Source: Dissulfuribacter thermophilus
GTDB taxonomy: Bacteria; Desulfobacterota; Dissulfuribacteria; Dissulfuribacterales; Dissulfuribacteraceae
Assembly: GCF_001687335.1 (NCBI RefSeq)
Contig: NZ_MAGO01000009.1
Location: 62,001-126,000 of the forward strand
Reading direction: 5' to 3'
Length of the DNA stretch: 64,000 nt
This document shows, piece by piece, positions 8,683 to 18,185 of the stretch. How positions within the stretch are numbered: the first letter of the stretch is position 1; every line of letters begins with the position of its first letter. Position numbers and translations under genes: made by a program. The notes below the pieces were generated by a model. That model saw nothing but the letters and a program-made list of their open reading frames with translations. It ran no database searches and was not told the DNA's origin.

Positions 8683-11600
8683 ATGGTACGTCTTGAAGAT
8701 CTCTCAATGGGATCCATCGTAAAAGGCATTTTGCCTGATGGATTTGTTACAGTCGTAGCTGTTCAGTGGATCGGATCTGAGTGCATAGAACTCACCTACA
8801 AGGACAGCAAAGGCCGGCTTGGAAACGAGCTGATGTACAGAAATCGCGAATCGGAACTCGAACTCGTCGAAAGCGGACGGCCCTGGAGTTTCGATGGCGA
8901 TCCTGCCCTCTTCCGCCTGGTCTCAGAGGCACACAGGATCCGCCTGGCCTATCTCTTTGATCCGCTCCTTGCCGTACACACATCCCTGGTGGATCCCCTG
9001 CCGCACCAGATAACCGCTGTTTACGAAGACATGCTGCCCAGGCAACCCCTGCGCTTTTTACTCGCGGACGATCCCGGTGCTGGGAAGACCATAATGACAG
9101 GACTTTTCATAAAGGAATTGATGGCAAGGGGCGATCTTGTCCGCTGTCTTATAGTCTGCCCTGGAAACCTGGTAGAGCAGTGGCAGGATGAACTTCACCG
9201 GCGCTTTCATCTACCCTTTGAGATAATGACCAACGACAACTACGAGGCAGCGCGGACTGGAAACTGGTTCAATGAAAATCCCCTGGCCATCTGCCGACTG
9301 GACAAGTTGAGCAGAAATGAAGACGTACAGGAAAAGCTAAAGACCACTGACTGGGACCTGGTAGTTATTGACGAGGCCCACAAAATGAGCGCCTCTTTCT
9401 GGGGAGGCGAAATCCGCCGCACAAAACGCTACAAGCTCGGTCAACTTCTCTCCACCCTCACCCGCCACTTCCTGCTTCTCACAGCCACGCCGCACAATGG
9501 AAAGGAAGAAGACTTTCAGCTCTTCATGGCCCTGCTGGACGGTGACCGCTTTGAAGGCAGATTTAGAGATGGCGTCCATTCCATAGACGTCTCGGACCTC
9601 ATGCGCCGTATGGTAAAAGAGGAACTTCTCACATTTGATGGTAAACCCCTATTCCCAGAGCGCCGGGCTTATACAGTGGAATATACCCTGTCAGATGGCG
9701 AGGCTGAACTTTACAAAAAGGTCACTGATTACGTCCGGGAGGAGTTCAACAGGGCTGAGCAACTAGAAAACGAGGGCAGGAAGGGCACTGTTGGCTTTGC
9801 TCTTACCATCCTGCAACGCAGGCTTGCTTCCTCCCCCGAGGCCATTTATCAGAGCCTGCGCCGCCGTCGCGAACGTCTTGAAAAACGTTTGAGGGAAGAA
9901 GAGCTTTTAAAACGCGGGGCTGAAGCCAGTTTGAGCTGGAAAAAGGAGGTGCCTTCCTTCACATCCGAAGATCTAGAAGACCTGGAGGATGCACCTGACA
10001 GCGAGGTCGAGGAAACTGAAGAGAAGGTGGTTGACCTGGCCTCGGCAGCACGCACCATTGCCGAGCTCAAAGCAGAGATTGCCATTCTGAAAAGTCTTGA
10101 AAAACTCGCTCTGGAAGTAAGACAATCAGGATCAGACAGGAAATGGGATGAGCTTTCAAGCCTTCTCCAGAATCAGGGAGAGATGTTTGATTCCTTTGGC
10201 CATCGCAGGAAGCTCATCATTTTTACAGAACACAAAGATACCCTTTTCTACCTGCAGGAACGTATCGGTGCTCTTCTTGGCCGTCCTGATGCAGTGGTCA
10301 CCATTCATGGAGGCATGGGAAGGGAAGAACGTCGAAAGGCGGAACAGCTTTTTACCCAGGACAAGAAGGTTGAGGTGCTAATCGCAACGGATGCAGCAGG
10401 CGAGGGAATCAATCTCCAACGCGCGCATCTCATGGTCAATTACGATCTTCCGTGGAATCCTAATCGGCTGGAGCAGCGCTTTGGGCGAATCCACAGGATC
10501 GGCCAGACAGAAGTGTGCCACTGCTGGAACCTTGTTGCCTCTGAGACCAGGGAAGGAGATGTATATCGCAGGCTCCTTGAAAAGCTTGATGAGGAGCGAA
10601 GGGCCCTGGGGGGTAAGGTCTTCGACATTCTTGGCAAGCTCACATTCAATGACAAGCCATTGAGACAACTTCTCATCGAGGCTGTTCGCTATGGAGACAG
10701 GCCGGAGGTCAGGAAAAAACTAGAGGAGGTAGTGGAATATGCCCTGGATAGGGCAAAGCTCCAAGCCCTCATTGAAGAACACGCTCTTGCCCACGACACC
10801 ATGGATGCCACTAGGGTCCAGAAGATAAGAGAAGAGATGGAGCGTGCCGAGGCAAGGCGCCTTCAACCCCACTTCATCTCTTCATTTTTCCTTGAGGCCT
10901 TCAAACGCCTTGGTGGAAAGGTCTATGAACGTGAGCCAAAGAGGTTTGAGATTACCAGGGTCCCAGCCGTCATCCGTAACCGTGACCGGGTTATCGGCAC
11001 ACGGGACCCAGTGCTGTTGAGATATGAAAGGATCACCTTTGAAAAGGCTCTCATCAACTTACCAGGAAAACCTATGGCAGAATTTATATGCCCTGGCCAT
11101 CCCCTACTTGATGCAACAATGGACCTGATTTTAGAGCGCCACAGGGACCTTCTGAAACAGGGTGCAGTCCTGATAGATGAAAACGATCCTGGTAATAATC
11201 CTCGCATCCTCATCTATCTGGAACACACCATCCAGGATGCACGGGTTGATAGAAACGGCAATCGCCGAGTGGTTTCAAGGGCAATGCAGTTTGTAGAGGT
11301 ATTACAGGATGGACATGTCTCTTTTGCTGGATATGCACCATATCTTGATTATCGTCCGCCAAAAGAGCAGGAGATGAAAATCATAGACCAGATATTTAGC
11401 CAAAACGGCAGACAGCGTTCAGATATTGAGTCACTGGCTCTAAAATATGCTGTTCAACACCTCGTCCCCAAACATCTTCAGGAGGTCAAGACCAGGAAAG
11501 AGGAGATGACAAATAAGATCATGGCTGCAGTAAAAGAGCGGCTGACTGCTGAGATTACATATTGGGACCACAGGGCAGAAGAGCTTAAGCTCCAGGAGCA

Positions 11601-12201
11601 GGCAGGCAAGATCAATGCAAAGATAAACTCAGTAAAGGCCCGCCAGAGGGCGGATGAACTCACAGGCAGGCTTCATAAACGCATGGAGGAGCTGAAACAG
11701 GAACGGCAGGTCTCCCCCCTGCCTCCAAATGTTACAGGAGGGGCGCTCATAGTACCCATTGGGCTCATCAGGAAGTATCAGCGTCCAGATGGAGACCATG
11801 AAGCCGCTACCTTTGCCAGGGAAACAACAAGAGTAGAACAGGCCGCCATGAAGGCAGTCATGGAAACAGAGAGGCGTCTCGGTTTTGAGCCATTGGATGT
11901 ATCTGGAGAAAAGTGCGGCTATGATATCGAATCGAAGGATGCTCAAAACCCAGGCACACTGCGATTCATTGAAGTAAAGGGCCGGATCAAGGGGGCCAAA
12001 ACCGTCACTATCACCAAAAACGAGATCCTAACCGCACTTAACAAGCCAGAGCAGTTCATTCTGGCCATAGTGGAGGTGGATAAAGATGAGACTTCCGTCT
12101 GGTATGTGAAGCGGCCCTTTAAGAAGGAACCCGATTTCGGGGTAACCAGTGTGAATTACAGGTTGGAGGATTTGTTAGTCAGAGGGAAACAGCCACTATG
12201 A
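8683..12201 (+). CDS. SNF2-type helicase/translocase with C-terminal DUF3883
   Basis: 1172-aa DNA translocase, first gene of the cargo operon. An N-terminal domain precedes the SF2 core: Walker A in ADDPGAGKTIM (128-138), DEAH at 230-233, TATPHNGK, and motif VI QRFGRIHRIGQ in the second RecA-like lobe. A highly charged helical insert lies around 380-500. The last ~120 residues (SGEKCGYDIESKDAQNPGTLRFIEVKGRI) are a DUF3883 domain, a degenerate nuclease-like fold found in defence proteins. It resembles the DrmD-like helicases of DISARM-type systems, but drmA, drmB and drmC are absent here. The ribosome site AAGG precedes ATG. The stop overlaps the next start (ATGA). Confidence 0.85.
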   Translation: MVRLEDLSMGSIVKGILPDGFVTVVAVQWIGSECIELTYKDSKGRLGNELMYRNRESELELVESGRPWSFDGDPALFRLVSEAHRIRLAYLFDPLLAVHTSLVDPLPHQITAVYEDMLPRQPLRFLLADDPGAGKTIMTGLFIKELMARGDLVRCLIVCPGNLVEQWQDELHRRFHLPFEIMTNDNYEAARTGNWFNENPLAICRLDKLSRNEDVQEKLKTTDWDLVVIDEAHKMSASFWGGEIRRTKRYKLGQLLSTLTRHFLLLTATPHNGKEEDFQLFMALLDGDRFEGRFRDGVHSIDVSDLMRRMVKEELLTFDGKPLFPERRAYTVEYTLSDGEAELYKKVTDYVREEFNRAEQLENEGRKGTVGFALTILQRRLASSPEAIYQSLRRRRERLEKRLREEELLKRGAEASLSWKKEVPSFTSEDLEDLEDAPDSEVEETEEKVVDLASAARTIAELKAEIAILKSLEKLALEVRQSGSDRKWDELSSLLQNQGEMFDSFGHRRKLIIFTEHKDTLFYLQERIGALLGRPDAVVTIHGGMGREERRKAEQLFTQDKKVEVLIATDAAGEGINLQRAHLMVNYDLPWNPNRLEQRFGRIHRIGQTEVCHCWNLVASETREGDVYRRLLEKLDEERRALGGKVFDILGKLTFNDKPLRQLLIEAVRYGDRPEVRKKLEEVVEYALDRAKLQALIEEHALAHDTMDATRVQKIREEMERAEARRLQPHFISSFFLEAFKRLGGKVYEREPKRFEITRVPAVIRNRDRVIGTRDPVLLRYERITFEKALINLPGKPMAEFICPGHPLLDATMDLILERHRDLLKQGAVLIDENDPGNNPRILIYLEHTIQDARVDRNGNRRVVSRAMQFVEVLQDGHVSFAGYAPYLDYRPPKEQEMKIIDQIFSQNGRQRSDIESLALKYAVQHLVPKHLQEVKTRKEEMTNKIMAAVKERLTAEITYWDHRAEELKLQEQAGKINAKINSVKARQRADELTGRLHKRMEELKQERQVSPLPPNVTGGALIVPIGLIRKYQRPDGDHEAATFARETTRVEQAAMKAVMETERRLGFEPLDVSGEKCGYDIESKDAQNPGTLRFIEVKGRIKGAKTVTITKNEILTALNKPEQFILAIVEVDKDETSVWYVKRPFKKEPDFGVTSVNYRLEDLLVRGKQPL

Positions 12202-12488
12202 TCACGATGATTGAGCAGCTGGAAAAGGTAGTCGATTCTCATGAAGGTGAGCATTGCGAATTCAAGGAAGCGAAAAACAACTATTATTTTGAGACATTAG
12301 CGAAATATTGTGCATCTCTGGCCAATGAAGGCGGAGGAGATTTTATTCTTGGGGTAACTGACAAAAGACCGAGGAGAATCGTCGGGACTCAGGCTTTTAA
12401 TCAACCTGAACGGAAACAGGCAGGGCTGATACAGCTTAAAAAGAGAAGAAGCGCAATATGGCGCAATGCAACTCTGATAACTTATTGA
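12198..12488 (+). pseudogene. AlbA_2 (Schlafen-like) protein, 3'-truncated
   Basis: Begins inside the helicase stop (ATGA). Residues 1-75 fit the AlbA_2 DNA-binding domain: EHCEFKEAKNNYYFETLAKYCASLANEGGGDFILGVTDKRPRRIVGTQAF. After PERKQAGLIQ the sequence turns into unrelated residues and stops at 96 aa, whereas family proteins carry several hundred more with a C-terminal winged helix. It is a decapitated remnant that may still make a small DNA-binding protein. Confidence 0.7.
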
Positions 12489-12571
12489 AATGTAAGTAAA
12501 TAATTTGCGCCGATAAAAATAGCCAAAGGTAATTATGGCGCAATGGCAAGTGATAAAACAGGAACAAGTAT

Positions 12572-12727
12572 ATGATACAACGCCGCAAGAAACTGATTGA
12601 AGTGGCCTTGCCCTTAAAAAAAATCAATGAGCAGGCAGCCAGGGAAAAATCCATAAGACATGGCCACCCCTCCACCCTGCATCTTTGGTGGGCCAGGCTT
12701 CTGTTTAACCACATTATGAGAGAATAA
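12572..12727 (+). pseudogene. DUF1156 methyltransferase, N-terminal fragment
   Basis: 51-codon remnant. [19 protein letters not shown]...[13 protein letters not shown] matches the start of the intact DUF1156 enzyme at 14202 ([19 protein letters not shown]...KGHPRAVHNWWAR) in pattern but clearly from a different family member. The match ends right after WWAR and a stop follows. It marks a deletion or replacement junction just before the coiled-coil gene. Confidence 0.75.
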
Positions 12728-12731
12728 CATC

Positions 12732-14066
12732 ATGACGCAATATAAACCAAGCCCATCAACACAACGCTATCGAGCCCATCCTGTTCACACAACGCTCAAC
12801 CAGTGGCGTGAAAAACTTCCTGCTGAGCGACCGGATAATTTTAAGGATTTGGATCCTGATCCTAAGAATGCCTACGTGCGTCTGCGTTGGGTTCTCCGAG
12901 ACCTCAAGGCTAGACTCGACAAACTGAACCCGATGTTGGCTCAAACAAAAGTCCTTAACAACATCAATCAACATCTGTCACAACTGCAGAATCCTTGGAT
13001 CCAATACCTGAGTAATCCAACCGGCCAATGGCAACAGCTCGATAATCACACGGAAGGCCTCATCAATCTTATTCGAACCCTCGCTACGAGCGACGGGGCG
13101 CAGGCATTGGAGGAATGCCTTGAAGAACTACGTACTGACATGAACGCCGCCATTGAAGAAGCGCAGAAAGCCATCCTGGATCTGCAGAACACTGCAGATG
13201 GAACTGAGAAGAAGTTCCAGAAAACAAATGAGCAACTCAAAGGGTTAGCGGCGGAGATTACCTCGCAAAAAGCTCGCCTTGATCAAATGCTGATCCAGCA
13301 TAACGAAGCCTTTACAAAAGCGCAGCAGGAGCGGGCAACGCAGTTTACAAACACTGAACAAGAGCGCATAACCAAATTCGGAGAAGCACAGGAACAAAGA
13401 AAAAGTAAGTTTGATGCGATGGTCAATGAATTTGAGAAAACCAAGAAAGAAGTAATTAAAAAGCATCAGGCAGAACTGGCCAGCATCGAATCGGATGGAA
13501 AGAAAAAATCAGATGAACTGCTGACTTTGATCAACGGACAACTCGACAAGGCCGTTGAGATTGTTGGCACCATCGTCAAAACAACCATGAGCGGGAATTA
13601 TCAGATTATTGCCAACAGAGAGTACAAGAATGCTTGGATCATGCGAGGAATTGCAATTCTGGCATTCCTGGGCATGGGCGGGATGGTCATCTGGGCGGTA
13701 TCGTCAATGAACCTTGGCCCCAACGGAATAAACTGGAGTACTTTTGCCTTTAGGATATCGCTCGGTACCGCCTTCCTCATTCCTGGAATTTACTGCGCCA
13801 AGGAGGCATCGCGGCACTGGAATGCTGAGAAGCACAATCGGCGAATAGCTTTGGAGTTGGCGGCGTTGGACCCGTTCCTTGTCAAGTTGGATGAAGCCAA
13901 GCAGAAGGAAATCATCGAGAAGAAGGCCGATGAGTATTTCGGGCAGGGGGTTTCACAAGATAGAGAAGATGACCTCCCGGCATTGAAGAATATTTACTTG
14001 CGGGGGGACCAACTGTTCAAGTTCGTCGAGCGCATAGCCAAGATCGTTCATGGAGGTGGGAAGTGA
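12732..14066 (+). CDS. Membrane-anchored coiled-coil protein
   Basis: 444 aa, family not recognised. Residues about 130-285 are almost continuous charged heptad-like helix (EECLEELRTDMNAAIEEAQKA... AELASIESDGKKKSDELL). Two hydrophobic segments follow (about 301-323 and 336-357), then a 90-residue cytoplasmic-type tail with EKKADEYFGQGVS. There is no signal peptide, so the long coil most likely lies in the cytosol and is tethered by a hairpin. It sits 4 nt after the DUF1156 fragment and overlaps the next small gene. In this setting a membrane effector or sensor role is possible but unproven. Confidence 0.75.
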   Translation: MTQYKPSPSTQRYRAHPVHTTLNQWREKLPAERPDNFKDLDPDPKNAYVRLRWVLRDLKARLDKLNPMLAQTKVLNNINQHLSQLQNPWIQYLSNPTGQWQQLDNHTEGLINLIRTLATSDGAQALEECLEELRTDMNAAIEEAQKAILDLQNTADGTEKKFQKTNEQLKGLAAEITSQKARLDQMLIQHNEAFTKAQQERATQFTNTEQERITKFGEAQEQRKSKFDAMVNEFEKTKKEVIKKHQAELASIESDGKKKSDELLTLINGQLDKAVEIVGTIVKTTMSGNYQIIANREYKNAWIMRGIAILAFLGMGGMVIWAVSSMNLGPNGINWSTFAFRISLGTAFLIPGIYCAKEASRHWNAEKHNRRIALELAALDPFLVKLDEAKQKEIIEKKADEYFGQGVSQDREDDLPALKNIYLRGDQLFKFVERIAKIVHGGGK

Positions 14067-14205
14067 TCCCGAGTTACGAAATGCTGCCTTCCCACACCTC
14101 AAGGAGGATCACGAGCATAATTACTCGGGACAGGTTCTCCATAATGGAATCGATTGGTACGATTTCGAGAGGGGAGTAGACTCGATGGAGACTTTCAAAG
14201 TATGA
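14050..14205 (+). CDS. Unrecognised 51-aa protein, overlapped on both sides
   Basis: ATG at 14050 lies 17 nt inside the end of the coiled-coil gene, and the stop TGA shares ATGA with the methyltransferase start. The product (MEVGSDPELRNAAFPHLKED... YSGQVLHNGIDWYDFERG) is acidic and has no low-complexity or shadow character. The other two frames here contain nothing comparable. The double overlap indicates translational coupling inside the operon. A small adaptor, inhibitor or antitoxin would fit, but no family can be named. Confidence 0.6.
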   Translation: MEVGSDPELRNAAFPHLKEDHEHNYSGQVLHNGIDWYDFERGVDSMETFKV

Positions 14206-16916
14206 CTTATCGTAAGAAACTCATTGAGGTGGCTCTGCCGCTGGAGGCGATCAATCAAGGAGCAAAACCTGAGACAGAAAACCCTTTTCTTAAAGGACAT
14301 CCTCGAGCTGTTCATAACTGGTGGGCACGTACTCCATTGTCTGTGGCCAGGGCTATTCTTTTTGCCCAGTTAATTGACGACCCAGGTAATGACCTTCCCC
14401 CGAAAGATGCTCGGGCAAAGCGAGAGGAACTTCTTCAATTGGTTGCCCGCATTGCTACTTGGGAGGCAACCACGGACTATGAACTCATTGACAAGGCCCG
14501 GAAGTTAATCAGGCAGCAGTTTAACGGCAACATGCCGGAATTCTGGGATATGTTTGGAGGGCGGGCGAGCATTCCTCTGGAAGCGCAACGTTTGGGCCTG
14601 AAGGTGACCAGCAGCGACCTGAATCCCGTGGCCGTGACAATTCAACGTGCTTTACTTGAATATCCGCAGAAATTTTCCGGCAAGCCGCCTGTGCATCCTA
14701 CCGATGATAATCTGCTGACCCAGGGTAATTGGCGAGGCGCTCAGGGATTGGCAGAAGATATCAGGTGGTATGGACGCTGGGTGTGCCAAAAGGCTAAACA
14801 ACAACTTGCCAATCTCTATCCACATGGGCCAGGTGGTGAGGCTGTGTTTGCCTGGATTTGGGCAAGAACAATTCCCAGTCCAGATCCTTCCACCAAGGGC
14901 GCAGCTGTTCCGCTCGTGCGATCTATGAAACTGGCAGGCAAGAAACATCCAGTTTGGGTTCATCTCAAAGTTGATCGAGAAAACAATTCTTACAGCTTTT
15001 CTATAGACACTACAGAACCAACTATCAAAACAACTGTATCCGGGAAGAATAAGGGCGCTACCTGCATCCTCAGCGGTGCAAATATCCCATTCGCACACAT
15101 CCGGGAATCCGCAAGAAACGGGCAAATGGGGATTCGCTTAATGGCGTTTGTTTGCCAGGGAAACCGAGCTCGCCATTATTACGCCCCGACAGAGGAACAG
15201 GAGCAGATAGCCTTATCCGCTCAACCGGAATGGAGACCGGACTGTGAGCTACCCAAGAAACACAGGAATTTTCAGCCACCTGTCTATGGGATGGACAATG
15301 TGGGTGATCTTTTCACCAACCGTCAGCTTGTGGCCTTTAACACCTTCGCCAGGATCATTAATGAAGACGTGAAAAAGGCGGTTCTTGCTCGTACTGACAA
15401 TGATGTTGAATATACCGATGCACTGGTTACATATCTGGCCTGTGCGTTATCAAGAATGGCTGACTACCATTGCAATTTATGCACATGGAATCCCACGAAT
15501 GAAAATGTAAGCCATCTGTTTCAACGACAGGCCATTCCAATGGCATGGGATTTCTGCGAAGCGAATCCCATCGAGGGGAAATTGAGTTATGAAGTGGCAA
15601 CCGAGTGGGTCGCATCATCTTTGACCAACTTGCCAGAGAATCGGATTCCAGCACGAGTTCGACAACTGGATGCCTGCCGGGCAGAACTGGACTTCGAACA
15701 AGGGGCGGTTATTTCAACCGATCCCCCTTACTATGACAATATCAGTTATGCGGAGCTGGGCGACTTCTTCTACTGTTGGTTACGTAAAGTGTTGCGGAGT
15801 GTTGATCCGCAAACATTTGCAACGCTTAATACACCCAAAGCTCCGGAATTGATCGCCTCTCCGACACGCCACGGATCTGTGGAAAAAGCTGAGGAGCACT
15901 TTCGCAGTGGCTTTCAAGCGGTATTTAGGAACCTGTTGGCTGTCAGTCGAGATGATGTTCCCTGCACGATTTATTATGCGTTCAAACAGGAAGAAACGGA
16001 CAAATCTACCGATAACCGCGCATCCACCGGTTGGGAGACAATGTTGACAGGCCTGATTGAAGCAGGATTTCAAATTACTGGCACTTGGCCTGTGCGAACG
16101 ACCAAAAAGGCAAGATCTGTTGCAAAAGACGCCAATGCATTGGCATCTGCCATTGTATTGGTGACGCGGAAACGTCGAGTCGATGCTTCCTTGGCCACCC
16201 GTAAGGAATTCATTGCTGCCCTCCGGCGGGAACTGCCACAGGCCGTGGCAGGGCTTACGCAGAGTAATATCGCGCCAGTTGATTTGGCACAGGCATCCAT
16301 TGGACCTGGTATCAGCGTATTTTCAAGATATGCCCACGTTCTTGAAGCTGATGGGTCGTATATGACGGTTCGTGCAGCTTTGGAGCTTATCAACCGAGTG
16401 CTGGATGAAGTCTTTGCTGAACAGGAAGGCGAATTTGATGCTGATACTCGCTGGGCATTGGCTTGGTTTGAACAGTACGGGATGGATGAAGGAGAGTTTG
16501 GCGAGGCAGAAACTCTTTCACGCGCAAAGAATACGGCAGTTAACGGTCTTGTTGATGCGGGGCTTATCACTGCACGTTCAGGCAAGGTCAGATTGATTCC
16601 CCGCGATCAAATGCCAAAAGACTGGGACCCTGCAACAGAAAGCCGTCTGACTGTATGGGAAGCCACGCAGCACCTAATTCGGGCGTTGGATCAAGACGGT
16701 GAAAGCGGTGCCGCAAGACTTCTGAGAAAGTTGGGCGGTCTTGGTGAAACGGCCAGAGATCTGGCCTATCGTCTGTTCAGCATCTGCGAGCGTAAGGGGT
16801 GGTCCGGCGAGGCACTGGCGTACAACAGCCTAGTCATCGCCTGGCCGGAGATAAGCAGACTTGCCATGAGTCAGGAAGTCGGAAAAGAAAGGCTAAGGAA
16901 TAAGGAGCTTTTTTAA
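14202..16916 (+). CDS. DUF1156 adenine-type DNA methyltransferase
   Basis: 904 aa. The N-terminal DUF1156 region ([38 protein letters not shown]) precedes a SAM-binding motif DMFGGRASIPLEAQRLG (116-131) with SSDLNPVAV, and the catalytic motif DPPYYDN (507-513), an N6-adenine/N4-cytosine type signature. Large inserts lie between them, and an alpha-helical tail follows residue 720. The start at 14202 is preferred over an in-frame ATG-like start at 14154 because homologues begin at this motif and GGAG lies 11 nt upstream. It probably marks self DNA for the neighbouring helicase. The Fic gene follows immediately. Confidence 0.85.
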   Translation: MTYRKKLIEVALPLEAINQGAKPETENPFLKGHPRAVHNWWARTPLSVARAILFAQLIDDPGNDLPPKDARAKREELLQLVARIATWEATTDYELIDKARKLIRQQFNGNMPEFWDMFGGRASIPLEAQRLGLKVTSSDLNPVAVTIQRALLEYPQKFSGKPPVHPTDDNLLTQGNWRGAQGLAEDIRWYGRWVCQKAKQQLANLYPHGPGGEAVFAWIWARTIPSPDPSTKGAAVPLVRSMKLAGKKHPVWVHLKVDRENNSYSFSIDTTEPTIKTTVSGKNKGATCILSGANIPFAHIRESARNGQMGIRLMAFVCQGNRARHYYAPTEEQEQIALSAQPEWRPDCELPKKHRNFQPPVYGMDNVGDLFTNRQLVAFNTFARIINEDVKKAVLARTDNDVEYTDALVTYLACALSRMADYHCNLCTWNPTNENVSHLFQRQAIPMAWDFCEANPIEGKLSYEVATEWVASSLTNLPENRIPARVRQLDACRAELDFEQGAVISTDPPYYDNISYAELGDFFYCWLRKVLRSVDPQTFATLNTPKAPELIASPTRHGSVEKAEEHFRSGFQAVFRNLLAVSRDDVPCTIYYAFKQEETDKSTDNRASTGWETMLTGLIEAGFQITGTWPVRTTKKARSVAKDANALASAIVLVTRKRRVDASLATRKEFIAALRRELPQAVAGLTQSNIAPVDLAQASIGPGISVFSRYAHVLEADGSYMTVRAALELINRVLDEVFAEQEGEFDADTRWALAWFEQYGMDEGEFGEAETLSRAKNTAVNGLVDAGLITARSGKVRLIPRDQMPKDWDPATESRLTVWEATQHLIRALDQDGESGAARLLRKLGGLGETARDLAYRLFSICERKGWSGEALAYNSLVIAWPEISRLAMSQEVGKERLRNKELF

Positions 16917-18035
16917 ATGCCGCCTGTTTATTACCATGATAACAAATTCCCTCCCAAGAGGCTCGACTGGGAGCGGCTGATCCCATCCATCGGGCCTGCA
17001 AATGCCGCGGTTGCCAGATACGACGGGCTCTTGTCCGCCATTCCCAATGCCGCAGTGCTCCTCAGCCCTTTGACTACCCAGGAAGCAGTCCTTTCGTCCA
17101 AGATCGAGGGGACCCAGGCCACAATGGGAGAGGTGCTGGAGTATGAGGCAGAGGGTGACTCCCACAGGTTCTCTTCAGAGCGCAAGGCGGATATACAGGA
17201 GATCCTGAACTACCGAGCTGCCATGCGTATGGCAGAGGAGATGTTGAAAGAGCTTCCCCTGTGCCAGCGGGTAATAAAGCATTGTCACGAGGTCTTGATG
17301 ACAGGGGTCAGGGGAAGAAACAAGGCTCCCGGCCAGTACCGGAAGGTCCCAAACTGGATAGGTCCAAAGGGCTGTTCACAAGATGAGGCCTATTTCGTCC
17401 CTGTTCAACCAGAGAATGTGCCAGATGCCATGAGCAGGTGGGAGAGGTATCTCCACTCGACGGCCCCTGACCGGCTGGTGCAGCTTGCCATACTTCATGC
17501 GGAATTTGAGGCCATCCATCCATTTCTTGATGGCAACGGCCGCTTGGGGCGGATGTTCATTCCGCTTTTCATGTATTACACCAAGATCATCAACAGCCCA
17601 ATGTTTTATATCAGCGCCTATCTGGAAGCACACCGTGATGAATACTATGAAAGGTTAAGGCGCATCTCAAGCCATGATGAATGGACCGAGTGGTGTGCCT
17701 TTTTCCTGGAGGCCATTCGGCAGCAGGCCAATGAGAATCAGCAAAAGGCCAGGCAGATCCTTGATCTCTATGACGAGATGAAGGACAGGTTTGTTGAGCT
17801 GACCCATTCTCAGTATGCCATCACCGCACTGGACTGGATATTCCAGCAGCCGATTTTCAAGAGTTCCGATTTCGTGCGGTCGGCAAATATACCAGAGCCT
17901 ACTGCCAAGAGAATTCTAAAGGTGTTGAAACAAGAGAAGATAATAAATATCCTGGCCCCAGGCAGAGGCCGCAGGGCCGCTATACTTGCTTTAACAAAAC
18001 TATTGAACATTGTGGAAGGATACGATGCATTTTGA
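16917..18035 (+). CDS. Fic-family adenylyltransferase with winged-helix tail
   Basis: 372 aa. Fic proteins transfer AMP (or related groups) onto target proteins. Order: an N-terminal Fic_N region with inhibitory motif SSKIEG (60-65, S-x3-E-G), a Fic core with intact HPFLDGNGRLGR (201-212), and a C-terminal winged helix (about 300-360, FVRSANIPEPTAKRILKVLKQEKII) that should bind DNA. The active-site His and the inhibitory Glu are both present, so it is a regulated, intact enzyme. It starts at the base after the methyltransferase stop. A dyad directly downstream may be its operator. Confidence 0.88.
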   Translation: MPPVYYHDNKFPPKRLDWERLIPSIGPANAAVARYDGLLSAIPNAAVLLSPLTTQEAVLSSKIEGTQATMGEVLEYEAEGDSHRFSSERKADIQEILNYRAAMRMAEEMLKELPLCQRVIKHCHEVLMTGVRGRNKAPGQYRKVPNWIGPKGCSQDEAYFVPVQPENVPDAMSRWERYLHSTAPDRLVQLAILHAEFEAIHPFLDGNGRLGRMFIPLFMYYTKIINSPMFYISAYLEAHRDEYYERLRRISSHDEWTEWCAFFLEAIRQQANENQQKARQILDLYDEMKDRFVELTHSQYAITALDWIFQQPIFKSSDFVRSANIPEPTAKRILKVLKQEKIINILAPGRGRRAAILALTKLLNIVEGYDAF

Positions 18036-18060
18036 CTCTAATAGAATAGCAACAAAATCA

Positions 18061-18096
18061 TTTGTGGATCATATTTTTTATTTTACGATCCACAAA
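18061..18096. promoter_or_regulatory. Inverted repeat between fic and the HEPN-ATPase gene
   Basis: TTTGTGGATC (18061-18070) and GATCCACAAA (18087-18096) are perfect 10-bp arms with a 16-bp AT-rich centre, 25 bp after the Fic stop and about 90 bp before the next ATG. No T run follows, so an operator is more likely than a terminator. The winged helix of the Fic protein is a natural candidate to bind it. Confidence 0.5.
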
Positions 18097-18185
18097 ATGA
18101 GTAGCGGTCATTTCATGAGCTGCTAATCAAACCATTTGAAGGATGCATTAAGGATTCTTTAATAAAACTGTAGGGGAATGAAACC

